Source: Paenibacillus macquariensis (lineage in GTDB: Bacteria; Bacillota; Bacilli; Paenibacillales; Paenibacillaceae). Taken from it: a stretch of 64,000 nt of DNA. This document shows, piece after piece, positions 1 through 8,289 of this stretch; position 1 is the stretch's first letter; each line of letters starts with the position of its first letter. Location of the stretch: NCBI RefSeq assembly GCF_900156375.1, contig NZ_FTNK01000004.1:401976-465975 (forward strand), given 5' to 3'. The notes beneath the pieces are model-generated. The model was not told the origin of the DNA. It made no database searches and was given only the letters and a program-made list of their open reading frames with translations. The position numbers and the translations under genes are program-made.

Positions 1-357
1 TTACTCATCCTTTGGTAAGTTTCGGTCACGGATCACACGTTCGAGCAATATACGAATCAGGTCAAGATCGTCTTTTTCCAAAGGAATCCCATCCCAGTGA
101 AGCTGTTCGTAATTTAGATATTCTTTCGCATTATGATTTAGTTCTGCTGGGGGCTCAGGATAATCAGTCAGCCCTAGAAGGTAATCCGCAGAAGTGCGTA
201 ACTTTCGAGAAATCGTATGAATGGATTCTAGCGTGGGCTGGCGGTATCCAGATTCATACCCAGCATATGTACTTTTTGCAACTCCAACGTAATCCGCTAC
301 TTCCTGCATAGTCAATTTCCTCTGTTTACGCAACTGTTTCAGTCGCTTCGCGAACAT
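1..357 (-). CDS. XRE-family HTH transcriptional regulator
   Basis: A 118-residue protein with a Cro/CI-type helix-turn-helix at about residues 3-60 (LKQLRKQRKLTMQEVADYVG, then AKSTYAGYESGYRQPT) and an acidic C-terminal tail that I do not recognise. It is expected to act as a cytoplasmic DNA-binding repressor. The reading frame is open 36 bases further upstream, but ATG at 357 has GAGGAGG seven bases before it and begins MFAKRL, the usual start of the domain. The stop lies at the window edge (bases 1-3), so the gene is complete. An imperfect inverted repeat at 401-425 just upstream suggests autoregulation. Target genes are unknown; the neighbours do not form an obvious operon with it. Confidence 0.85.
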   Translation of the reverse strand: MFAKRLKQLRKQRKLTMQEVADYVGVAKSTYAGYESGYRQPTLESIHTISRKLRTSADYLLGLTDYPEPPAELNHNAKEYLNYEQLHWDGIPLEKDDLDLIRILLERVIRDRNLPKDE

Positions 358-400
358 CACATGGCCTCCTCTCAAAAGACTTCTAAAAGTCATTTCTTTA

Positions 401-425
401 AGTGAGATACTAACAAGTACTCACT
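401..425. promoter_or_regulatory. Inverted repeat, candidate XRE operator
   Basis: AGTGAG(a)TACT and AGTACTCACT face each other across AACA, with one unpaired base. The repeat sits 44 bases upstream of the start of the XRE gene, where an autorepressor would bind. A second weaker pair (TCACTAGT at 421-428 and ACTAGTGA at 478-485) extends the symmetry. The operator role is inferred from position only. Confidence 0.4.
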
Positions 426-689
426 AGTATTAAATGCAACCATAATTATAGCATGTTCACCAGTTCTATGCGCGATGACTAGTGAAATATTTTTGAGTAT
501 TTCAATTTATGAAATATGAATAGAGCTATTCGAAATCGCTTCTATTACTATGAACATAGGGGAACATAACTTCCTGATCGTGCAGTGCGTTCATCACACC
601 ATCACTGATATAGGGCGAAGGGTTCCACCTTCCAAAATTAAGCATGGCACGTATGATCACCTCTCAGATTTACTTGCAATGTGCTCTAC

Positions 690-740
690 CAGTAACACAA
701 ATCAACCACGTCCATTGGACGTGGTTGATTTGTGTTACTG
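690..740. repeat. Long perfect hairpin (25-bp arms) downstream of the LuxR-like gene
   Basis: Bases 690-714 and 716-740 are perfect reverse complements around a single central base. It lies 35 bases past the stop of the minus-strand LuxR-like gene. No T-run follows on either strand, so it is not a standard intrinsic terminator, though it may act as a 3' stabiliser or bidirectional stop. I see no convincing gene in the rest of 394-774. Confidence 0.7.
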
Positions 741-774
741 CTTATCGTTCTACAGTCATTATCTTTAAGGGAAG

Positions 775-1362
775 CTAGCGGACAGTAGCTTCCATCAGTT
801 TCTTGAGAAGTTGTATTTTGCCGCGTACTTCCGCTTTCATATAAATTCTGCCGAGGTGCTTCTTAATCGCCGCTTCGGTCACGTTTAAGCTCTCAGCGAT
901 TTCTGCGTTGGATTGGGTTGACATGACGAGAAGAGCAACTTCACGCTCTTTACTTGTGAAGTTGAATATTCCTTCGGGTAGCGATAGAGCCAAAGAGACA
1001 CCGACCTGTTGGAGCAACAGGTCGAAATACTTCCTTTGTCTTTCTCCACGCAAGTCTAGAAGATAAGTGGGTGATGGAAGATTTGGTCCAAAGTCGAAAT
1101 GGGTGGCTCCTTCCACTTGATGAAAGCCCATCCGCTTCGTGATTTCCTGATGATAGGGAAGCGGGCTCGAGAACAGAAGTAATCCGCGCTTCATGAGCAA
1201 AGAGAGCAATAAGTGCATTAATGCCGTACGGGAAGGTATGGCACCGTCATTTCTTAAATCGATGTGATAGATATACCAGCCTGCAGGTTGGTCGGGATCA
1301 GTCCGATATTGTTCCAGCTGCTCATGCGTAAGCGTAGCGAAATAATGTTTGGATATCGGCAA
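775..1362 (-). pseudogene. LuxR-type HTH regulator, N-terminally truncated
   Basis: The C-terminal 60 residues are a clear GerE/LuxR helix-turn-helix (FTSKEREVALLVMSTQSNAEIAESLNV, with KKHLGRIY after it). The roughly 130 residues before it resemble the middle of a larger LuxR sensor-regulator. The only start near the beginning is TTG at 1362, without a ribosome site; the frame stays open for 14 more codons to a stop at 1405-1407. On the other strand a second gene remnant begins at the same place. A deletion that joined two genes head to head would explain both. It could still be a short functional regulator, but truncation is more likely. Confidence 0.55.
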
Positions 1363-1782
1363 TCTGTCGAAGAGATTATTGTTAAAGGAATCGCGGGTGA
1401 TACACTAGATTATATATTGAAATCACCAGATTTAAGCTTGAGTTCTACTGAGCTTGGATTGGATCTAAGTATACGAACTGAAGATGGGAATAAAGCACCA
1501 TCAGGGCATTTCGTATTATTGTATGGAGATACAATAATAGCAAATGCAGAAACGGATAACGATGGTAAAGTCAGTTTGTGGCCAAGCAGTGAAGAGGGGC
1601 CCAACTTAGCATCTTCAAAAGAACTGGCTTATTCGCAGTATACTTTGCAGTGGAGAGAACCAGCGGTGGGTAATTACAAGGTTATGCTGCAATGGATAAA
1701 TTTAAAGAATGAGAAGGCTTTTAATCCCATCCCCGTTCATTTTATTTTCTTTGACGGATTGGAAAGTCAATTTGGTTACTGA
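1345..1782 (+). pseudogene. Unrecognised protein, probable 5'-truncated gene
   Basis: The open frame ends at 1782 and reads as a soluble beta-rich protein of up to about 145 residues (GHFVLLYGDTIIANAETDND, later YTLQWREPAVGNYKVML). No family is recognised. ATG at 1345 has no ribosome site and lies inside the antisense LuxR-like frame; only sequence beyond about 1410 looks like natural coding on this strand. The likely reading is the 3' part of a gene that lost its start in a rearrangement near 1350-1400. Confidence 0.35.
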
Positions 1783-1948
1783 TTCGAGCGAGGTGTCACC
1801 TAGACATTTCCTGGGTCGGCTGTGAATGAGATTTAGGCGCCGCATGTCGAACGTGAGTCGTGGTCGTTCATTAGATAGAGAGTAATTTTCGTCCGATGAA
1901 TAAGACTACGAGGGAAGAAGCTATGGAAGCCAACATAGGAGCAAGACT

Positions 1949-1986
1949 AAATAGCAGGTCAAGGATAACACCTTGATCTGCTATTT
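1949..1986 (+). terminator. Candidate stem-loop downstream of the remnant gene
   Basis: A 16-bp stem with one G-T pair (AAATAGCAGGTCAAGG against CCTTGATCTGCTATTT) and a six-base loop, followed by T-rich but not continuous T sequence. I see nothing else firm in 1783-2170. Confidence 0.4.
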
Positions 1987-2170
1987 ATAGTGAATTACTT
2001 TCTTTTTGAGGATATCGGTCTTCTAATCAAAATATTGTATTTGTCCTTTGATGACGAGGGCACGTTGACCGCGGAACTAGGAGAAGGAAGTAGTAGGTAT
2101 GGGTATGGGGGGACTTGCGGGAAAAGAGACGGTTATTTTATAATGTTAAGTAACAAAGGAGGCGATAGGA

Positions 2171-2245
2171 ATGGCCAATCATTTAGCCAGATTAATACCG
2201 ACTCATGCAAAGCCTAATATTAGGGCGATACTTTGTATGGGGTGA
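2171..2245 (+). CDS. Possible 24-residue peptide
   Basis: ATG at 2171 follows AAAGGAGG at 2155-2162 with an 8-base spacer, a better ribosome site than most in this window, and opens a 24-codon frame (starts MANHLARLIPTHAK). Just downstream, 2250-2330 in two other frames encodes a hydrophobic stretch (IVNIIALAYLYRF, then LIIVGFAPYFLVN). The whole could therefore be a frameshifted small membrane protein. No family recognised. Confidence 0.3.
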   Translation: MANHLARLIPTHAKPNIRAILCMG

Positions 2246-2348
2246 ACAGTTATCGTTAACATTATCGCCTTAGCGTACTTATATCGTTTCTAATAGTGGG
2301 CTTTGCACCTTATTTTCTTGTTAATAAACAATAAGGAGCTGAAAAGCA

Positions 2349-2999
2349 ATGGTCAATCCATTCATTAGAAACCATCAATATAACTTAATTAAGAAGCAGA
2401 CTGGTTTACTAGAGCATGCTTGCAACACCGTTTCCGATCGGAAAGTGGTAGACGCGGTAAGATATAGTGCGCAATCCAAAATTATAGAGGCATTACCAGA
2501 TACGAATGATCTTCAAAAGCAGACATTGGAGAAGATTTCGACGTTAAATACGTCTGGAGAATTCCAACATTATTTGAGTTCGCTGGTACCTTACATGGCG
2601 GAATTCGCCCCATTGACGGAACCGCAGGTTAAGAAGCTCTTTCCCAAAATCAAAAAGTTAAAGGTTCCCGAGTTAGCTGAAATCGATTTCCGCTATATGA
2701 CTTATCTTGGCTGGATCGATATCGCAACGAATAAATTGTTCATCGTGTATCATCTGAACGGGCAAATCGTAGGTGTAGTAGGAAAATATACTCCTGCGAA
2801 TAAGAAAAGCTATTGCTGTTTATGTAATCGGCATGAAGAGGTTGCATTTTGTGTGGTGACTACGAAATCGAAACCTGCTAACGCTTCGCCCGATTACTAT
2901 AAAGCCATCGGTAAATATGTGTGTCTAAACAGCGAGACATGTAACAAGAACATCACGGATGTTACCGCATTGGAGAAATTCATTCAAGACGTGGAATAA
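2349..2999 (+). CDS. FusB/FusC-family EF-G-binding protein
   Basis: A 216-residue cytoplasmic protein matching the fusidic-acid-resistance protein family of staphylococci in length and layout. It has an N-terminal helical domain (HQYNLIKKQ near residue 9, KLFPKIKKLKVPE near residue 98) and a C-terminal treble-clef zinc finger from about residue 155. The four zinc ligands are visible as C-x-x-C (CCLCNRH) and C-x(4)-C (VCLNSETCNKNI). In that family the protein binds elongation factor G and frees it from the ribosome when fusidic acid has trapped it. Chromosomal homologues occur in many Firmicutes without proven resistance. The start is set by AAGGAGC ahead of ATG 2349. A terminator follows at 3021, so it is monocistronic. 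Confidence 0.88.
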   Translation: MVNPFIRNHQYNLIKKQTGLLEHACNTVSDRKVVDAVRYSAQSKIIEALPDTNDLQKQTLEKISTLNTSGEFQHYLSSLVPYMAEFAPLTEPQVKKLFPKIKKLKVPELAEIDFRYMTYLGWIDIATNKLFIVYHLNGQIVGVVGKYTPANKKSYCCLCNRHEEVAFCVVTTKSKPANASPDYYKAIGKYVCLNSETCNKNITDVTALEKFIQDVE

Positions 3000-3020
3000 G
3001 AAATAGTTATACTGATCTAT

Positions 3021-3059
3021 GGGTTCAACCTCGTGATACGTGGGTTGGGCCCTTTTTTT
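3021..3059 (+). terminator. Intrinsic terminator
   Basis: A ten-pair stem (GGGTTCAACC with GGTTGGGCCC, two G-T pairs) followed by seven T residues, 22 bases after the FusB-like stop. Confidence 0.85.
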
Positions 3060-3240
3060 CATTTAGCTGGGAAAAGGAGTGCTATGAAGATGATCCCCAA
3101 GATGTTGCATATATGATGTCTTCTTTATTGTTGTACAATAAGGAAAGTGTACAATTCATGTTCAACTAGCTGGTATAGCGCTTAGTACATTGCAAGGGCT
3201 CAAGACATTTTTCACTTTTATTGTAATGGAGGCTTTGGCT

Positions 3241-4899
3241 GTGAAGAACATTGTAGAATCGGAGTGGGCTGAGTCCCATTTTCCATTATATATGGCAGAC
3301 AGTATTCACTCGATTTATAGCACCACAAATCTCCCAATGTATACTTTTAATGATAGTTTAACTGTTCTGATCGCAGTTGTCGGGGGTAAAGGCAACCTTA
3401 TGATTGATGATCAAATGTACGAATTGATGGAGGGGAGCGTTATCTTGCTTCCGGCGCACACGGAGGCCGTTCTCAGTGCAAATCTTCAGCATCCTCTTCA
3501 TGTTTACAAGCTAGTAATCAATACTCGAGTGCAAGAGGGGGCTCTGCTTACAGGTGCATTGATACGGAAAAGCGAGGCGGCCTCAAATGTCATTATTCAA
3601 TTCTTCCCTTATGAACCTGCGATTGTGGCGCATGTAGAGGAACTTTATATCCATCGATTACCAGACAATGAAGTCCGCCATGTGCAGAATCAAATTGTGT
3701 TTCACCAAATTATTCTTCGATTACTGGAGGGGCAAGAGGCCAAATATGTTGCTAGTGAACAACCATCGATGGAACGCAGCATTACTTACTTGGAGAACCA
3801 CTATAGCGATAAGATAACACGTGAGCATTTAGCCGAGATTGCAGGCGTAAGTCAATCCTACTATTCGATTCTTTTTAAGGAGCATACCGGATTCTCACCT
3901 AGTGAATACTTGTCTCGACTTCGTGTTCATCGAGCTAAGGAGCTATTAATTAGCGGATCAGGTACGCTCAGGGAGATTGCACAGAAGGTCGGTTATAAGG
4001 ATGAGTTCTATCTCAGTCGTCGGTTTAAGCAACAGACGGGAGCTGCGCCTTCTGGTTACAACCGTGGATACTTCAAGCGCGTGGCCGTATTGCTTACGCC
4101 CTACGCCAGTCATCTGATGTTACTAGGATTGGAACCAGCTGTTATTATTTCGGATAGTAGCGAATATGTGAGTACGTCCGGTCTGCATCCGCCAGAAACG
4201 ATGATGTTTATTCATGCTAATTCTTCTGCGGAACAGGTGAAGTCGTTATTGCTTGATAGCAACATCGAGCTGATTATTGCCGCAAGCCAACACCTGGATC
4301 AATATGGACTGAATGCGGAACATTTACGGGCTGTAGCGCCTATTGTGGAAATTTCATGGATGGACATAGGCTGGAAAGAACACCTGCGTATCATTGCTCA
4401 GATAATACAGAGAAGAGATCGGGCAGAGCAATGGTTAGCCGTTTTTGAGGAAGAGGAACAGGCAGCTCGGTTGATGGTGCAGGATAACGGAGTAGCCAAT
4501 GAGATCATCACGATTCTGGTTATTAAGCCAGAGGCATTGTTCGTTTACGGCGCACGCAATGCAGGATATGTGATCTATCAATCGCTTGGACTACAGCCCC
4601 CTACAAGGATCAAGCAGCAAATAGAGAAGCTTGGGGATCAATTCCATTCCATTTCCATTGAAGTATCAGAGCTCGCAGATTATGCGGGAGATCGGATACT
4701 GGTTATTGTATTTCCGGATGTAAATGGTTCAACCGCGCATTCAGAAGAGATATTTAAGTCGAACGATTGGCGCAAGCTTTCAGCCGTACAGCAGAAGGGT
4801 GTACATTTACTAGATCGAGATGAATGGATTCCTTATAATCCGGTTTCAATACGTTTGCAGCTTCAACGTGCGGTATCTTTATTTACAGGCAACCAATAG
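3241..4899 (+). CDS. AraC regulator fused to a siderophore-binding domain (Btr-like)
   Basis: The 552-residue protein has three parts. An N-terminal cupin-like sensor spans about residues 1-160. A double AraC HTH covers about 180-275 (HLAEIAGVSQSYYSILFKEH and IAQKVGYKDEFYLSRRFKQ). A C-terminal half resembles periplasmic iron-siderophore-binding proteins (VAVLLTPYASHLMLLGLEPA, EIISHLR-type helices). This is the architecture of Bacillus subtilis Btr, which senses a ferric siderophore in the cytoplasm and activates its uptake genes. The next gene is a Fur-boxed siderophore-binding lipoprotein, so the same role is likely here. The start chosen is GTG 3241, eight bases after GGAGG at 3228-3232, rather than the open TTG 51 bases upstream, which has no ribosome site. 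Confidence 0.88.
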   Translation: MKNIVESEWAESHFPLYMADSIHSIYSTTNLPMYTFNDSLTVLIAVVGGKGNLMIDDQMYELMEGSVILLPAHTEAVLSANLQHPLHVYKLVINTRVQEGALLTGALIRKSEAASNVIIQFFPYEPAIVAHVEELYIHRLPDNEVRHVQNQIVFHQIILRLLEGQEAKYVASEQPSMERSITYLENHYSDKITREHLAEIAGVSQSYYSILFKEHTGFSPSEYLSRLRVHRAKELLISGSGTLREIAQKVGYKDEFYLSRRFKQQTGAAPSGYNRGYFKRVAVLLTPYASHLMLLGLEPAVIISDSSEYVSTSGLHPPETMMFIHANSSAEQVKSLLLDSNIELIIAASQHLDQYGLNAEHLRAVAPIVEISWMDIGWKEHLRIIAQIIQRRDRAEQWLAVFEEEEQAARLMVQDNGVANEIITILVIKPEALFVYGARNAGYVIYQSLGLQPPTRIKQQIEKLGDQFHSISIEVSELADYAGDRILVIVFPDVNGSTAHSEEIFKSNDWRKLSAVQQKGVHLLDRDEWIPYNPVSIRLQLQRAVSLFTGNQ

Positions 4900-4975
4900 T
4901 CCAAGTGATTTCTCCAACAAAAAGGCATGGTTTGACGCAAAATGGAACCCTATAATAGTTTTACGCAAATGAAAA

Positions 4976-5019
4976 TGATTATTATTATCATTGACATCAA
5001 AACTAGATAGCAATAGAAA
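4976..5019 (+). promoter_or_regulatory. Fur box and promoter of the siderophore-binding lipoprotein
   Basis: TGATTATTATTATCA at 4976-4990 matches the 7-1-7 Fur consensus TGATAATnATTATCA at 14 of 15 bases. It directly precedes TTGACA at 4991-4996, and TAGAAA follows 17 bases later at 5014-5019. A separate TATAAT at 4951-4956 may mark a second promoter. Iron-repressed transcription of the gene at 5037 follows from this arrangement. Confidence 0.75.
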
Positions 5020-5036
5020 AGGGAGAGAGTCATCAT

Positions 5037-6017
5037 ATGAAAAAGCTTTCTGTTCCATTCGTTCTGTTCTTAGTCATTCTTTTGAGTGCTTGCGGGGGCA
5101 ATCCAACGAACAAATCTAATAATGTAGGGAGCCCTTCCGCTGTATCTTCTACGGACGCGCCGTCAGGTAAGGAATCAACATCAACCACTTCCGATTCGTC
5201 AGACACCTTCACCTATCAATCCGAGAATGGGCCTGTTGAGGTTCCGACGCATCCACAGCGCGTCATTGTAATCACTCGATTCTTAACAGGTAATGTTATG
5301 GCGTTAGATGTGCCACTGGTCGGCGTGGACGAAATGTCCAAGTCTAATCCGAATTTCGAAGAAAAGTTAGCCAACACAGAGGTAGTTACGGACGAAAGTC
5401 TAGAGAAGATCATTGAGTTGAACCCGGATCTAATTATAGGGCTCTCGGATATCAATAACATCGACAAACTTAAGCAAATTTCTCCTACGGTTACGTACAC
5501 GTATGGCAAAGTTGATTTCTTAACGCAGCAACTTGAAATTGGAAAGTTGTTAAATAAAGAACAAGAAGCTCAGGCCTGGATCAATGACTTTAATGATCGT
5601 AGCCATAAAGTGGGGGAACAAATCAAGGCGAAGATTGGTGCTGATGCAACCGTTTCGGTTATCGAGACGTTCAATAAGCAACTCTATGTGTATGGAGAGA
5701 ATTTTGGCCGGGGAACAGAAATTCTCTATCAGCAGTTCGGGCTCGGCATGCCTGTGAAAGTTAAGGAAGCGACGAAGAAAGATGGGTTCTTCGCCGTATC
5801 GACAGAAGTTCTGAAGGATTACACCGGCGACTATGTCATTTTCAGCAAAAATGCGGATGAAGACAACTCGTTCCAGACTACGGAGACGTACAAGAATATT
5901 TCTGCTGTCAAGAATCAACATGTTTTCGAGGCTGATGCGAAGGCATTCTACTTTAACGATCCACTTAGTATGGAATACCAACTGGAGTTTTTCGTTCAAC
6001 ATTTTCTCGGCCAATAA
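5037..6017 (+). CDS. Iron-siderophore ABC transporter substrate-binding lipoprotein
   Basis: A 326-residue lipoprotein: signal peptide with lipobox LSAC and lipidated Cys19, a Ser/Thr/Asn-rich linker to about residue 55, then a FhuD/FeuA-type binding domain (VEVPTHPQRVIVI, ELNPDLIIGLSD, EILYQQFGLGMP). It would capture ferric siderophore outside the membrane and deliver it to an FhuBG/FeuBC-type permease. No permease or ATPase gene for this importer follows: the next genes are an exporter of a different type. It must share a transporter encoded elsewhere. It lies 137 bases after the Btr-like gene, behind a Fur box, and ends in its own terminator, so it is a single-gene unit. Confidence 0.9.
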   Translation: MKKLSVPFVLFLVILLSACGGNPTNKSNNVGSPSAVSSTDAPSGKESTSTTSDSSDTFTYQSENGPVEVPTHPQRVIVITRFLTGNVMALDVPLVGVDEMSKSNPNFEEKLANTEVVTDESLEKIIELNPDLIIGLSDINNIDKLKQISPTVTYTYGKVDFLTQQLEIGKLLNKEQEAQAWINDFNDRSHKVGEQIKAKIGADATVSVIETFNKQLYVYGENFGRGTEILYQQFGLGMPVKVKEATKKDGFFAVSTEVLKDYTGDYVIFSKNADEDNSFQTTETYKNISAVKNQHVFEADAKAFYFNDPLSMEYQLEFFVQHFLGQ

Positions 6018-6045
6018 GGAGACGATGAGAGTCAAAGAGGTGCAT

Positions 6046-6079
6046 AAAGAGGTTAGCCATATAGGCTGACCTCTTTTTA
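6046..6079 (+). terminator. Intrinsic terminator
   Basis: AAAGAGGTTAGCC pairs with GGCTGACCTCTTT (one G-T pair) across a short loop, and T-rich sequence follows. Confidence 0.85.
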
Positions 6080-6241
6080 TTATGTATGAAAAAAGGATGC
6101 AAACCTAGGGTTTCAGTATGGAATTCGGAGTGATTTAAATGATTAATACCCAATTTTAATGAGTATTCAATCTTTGTTTAAATTCAGTTTACAAAGGTGA
6201 GTTATCATCACGATATAAACAGTTATATAGGAGGAATTGCA

Positions 6242-7273
6242 ATGGTTCATGTACAAAAAAGAATAATAGAGCCCAGTCATGGTGATTGGGCCGTCGAAGC
6301 GCGCGGACTCGTCAAGAATTTTGGAGACAATCGAGCAGTGGATGGCGTAAATTTAAATGTTCGTGCCGGTACAATCTACGGCGTGCTTGGTCCGAATGGG
6401 GCAGGTAAGACCACAACAATTGGAATGCTGGCGACTTTACTTCGTCCGGATGCAGGTTCGGCGCGAATCTTCGGGCACGATGTGGTGAAGGAGTCGCAGA
6501 TTGTCCGTCAATTGATCGGGGTGACAGGTCAGTATGCATCGGTCGATGAATCACTTAGCGCTACTGAGAACCTGATCATCTTCTCTCGGCTGCTAGGGCT
6601 GGGGCGTGCAGAAGCGCGGCAAAAGGCAGACGAGTTACTTGAGGAATTTGGCTTGACGGAGGCAGCGAAGAGACCGTTGAAGAACTTCTCCGGGGGCATG
6701 CGTCGTCGATTAGATCTGGCGGCAAGCCTCATTGCGCAGCCACCCCTTATTTTCCTTGATGAGCCGACTACTGGGTTAGATCCACGCACACGTACACAGA
6801 TGTGGGATACGATTCGTCGGTTGGTGAAGACGGGGTCAACCATACTGCTAACAACACAGTACCTCGAAGAGGCCGATCAACTAGCAGACCGGATCGCCGT
6901 TATCGATCATGGCCGAGTTGTCGCTGAAGGCACTGTGGATGAACTGAAAGCGTCCGTAGGTACTTCGTCATTACAATTGAGTGTCCAGAATTTACAAGAC
7001 ATTGAGGTTGCCCGCCAGTTCGTTGAACGGGTGCTCCAAATCCAGTCAAATGTATCGTACGAATCCGGAAAGATTACAGCACCGATGGCGAACGCCGACC
7101 TTGTTACAGACCTTCTTATCGCTCTGCGTGAGGCTGGAATTCCCTTGGCAGAAATGAGTGTACAAAAACCGACCCTTGATGAGGTATTTCTAACGATCAC
7201 AGGTCATGGTGTTAAGGAGGGTGCGGTATCGGCATCCTATGAATCGAAGAAAGCGGAGGTGGCAAAAGCATGA
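6242..7273 (+). CDS. Drug-resistance ABC transporter ATPase (DrrA family)
   Basis: A 343-residue ABC ATPase. Visible motifs are Walker A GPNGAGKTTT, signature NFSGGMRRRLDLA, Walker B LIFLDEPTTGLDP and the switch region TTQYLEEADQLADR. About 100 residues follow with the DrrA-type C-terminal domain (KPTLDEVFLTITG). The partner permease starts within its last codons (ATGA overlap), so the two form a translationally coupled exporter for a small amphiphilic compound or antibiotic. ATG 6242 has GGAGG eight bases upstream; an in-frame GTG at 6197 is open but lacks a good site. Substrate cannot be read from sequence. Confidence 0.92.
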   Translation: MVHVQKRIIEPSHGDWAVEARGLVKNFGDNRAVDGVNLNVRAGTIYGVLGPNGAGKTTTIGMLATLLRPDAGSARIFGHDVVKESQIVRQLIGVTGQYASVDESLSATENLIIFSRLLGLGRAEARQKADELLEEFGLTEAAKRPLKNFSGGMRRRLDLAASLIAQPPLIFLDEPTTGLDPRTRTQMWDTIRRLVKTGSTILLTTQYLEEADQLADRIAVIDHGRVVAEGTVDELKASVGTSSLQLSVQNLQDIEVARQFVERVLQIQSNVSYESGKITAPMANADLVTDLLIALREAGIPLAEMSVQKPTLDEVFLTITGHGVKEGAVSASYESKKAEVAKA

Positions 7274-8085
7274 AAAGTACTTCAATTAAATCGGGTTTCG
7301 ATCGTGAACTAAAAAATCACACGAGCTTCAGACAGACGGTGCGCAATTCGTTGACGATGGCCTATCGAGGTCTACTGAAAATTCGACGCACACCGGAACA
7401 ATTATTTGATGTTACACTCCAGCCAATCATATTCACCCTGATGTTTACCTACATTTTTGGTGGGGCCATCTCAGGTGATATCGTGAGTTATTTGCCCGTA
7501 ATTATCCCAGGTATCCTCGTACAGACCGTGATAACGACCTCAGTTGTCACAGGTGTCCAATTGCGAGAGGACATGGATAAAGGTGTATTTGATCGATTCA
7601 AGTCACTGCCTATTGCGCGTATTGCGCCATTGGCGGGAGCATTGTTGGCAGATACCATCCGGTATAGTATTGCTACTATTCTTACCTTAACCATGGGATA
7701 TATTATGGGCTATCGGCCCGAGGGTGGTCTAGAGCACGTCGCTCTTGCGGGGATTCTTGTAATTTTCTGTGCCTGGTCGATTAGTTGGATTTTCGCCTTC
7801 TTCGGCGTGATTGCCCGTACTGCCTCAAGTGTACAGGGGATATCGATGATTGTGCTGTTTCCGCTCACGTTTCTTTCCAACGCCTTCGTGCCAGTCAATA
7901 CTATGCCGAACTGGCTCCAGTGGTTTGTAAATATTAATCCGATTTCGCATCTCGTCACTGCAGTAAGAGATCTTGCCAACTCTGGAACGATAGGTTGGGA
8001 CCTGGTCATTTCTCTGATTGGATCTGCTGTTATTGTTGGGATCTTTGCACCCATTACGGTACGTGCATACATGCGTCGGACATAG
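7270..8085 (+). CDS. ABC-2 type permease (DrrB family)
   Basis: A 271-residue membrane protein with about six hydrophobic segments: near residues 55-75, 85-105, 120-150, 160-180, 190-205 and 245-262. The ABC-2 core motif VFDRFKSLPIARIAPL and the typical segment FPLTFLSNAFVPVNTMPNWLQ are present. It overlaps the ATPase gene by four bases and forms the transmembrane half of that exporter. A GC-rich hairpin without a T-run lies downstream at about 8131-8149, and I see no other gene up to 8290. Confidence 0.92.
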   Translation: MKSTSIKSGFDRELKNHTSFRQTVRNSLTMAYRGLLKIRRTPEQLFDVTLQPIIFTLMFTYIFGGAISGDIVSYLPVIIPGILVQTVITTSVVTGVQLREDMDKGVFDRFKSLPIARIAPLAGALLADTIRYSIATILTLTMGYIMGYRPEGGLEHVALAGILVIFCAWSISWIFAFFGVIARTASSVQGISMIVLFPLTFLSNAFVPVNTMPNWLQWFVNINPISHLVTAVRDLANSGTIGWDLVISLIGSAVIVGIFAPITVRAYMRRT

Positions 8086-8289
8086 TAGATATACCCTCAT
8101 CAATAGAATCGCATCACAAGCAATAATATAATTAGGGGGATCTTCCCCTAGGCTATTGCTCCAGCAGCATTATTAACTAAGCAGCGGTGATGCTATTTCT
8201 CATAAAAATCATGGTAATAATATTGTTTATTTCTATTATTTCCGTTCAAGCTACTGAATGGTATGATAGAAAGTGGGGTGAATATAAAT

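Noticed and set aside
550..768. 72-codon plus-strand frame
   Set aside because: No ribosome site, no protein-like composition, and its 3' part is the perfect palindrome at 690-740.
1990..2217. 75-codon plus-strand frame
   Set aside because: Low-complexity reading with no start signal; the peptide at 2171 in another frame has the better ribosome site.
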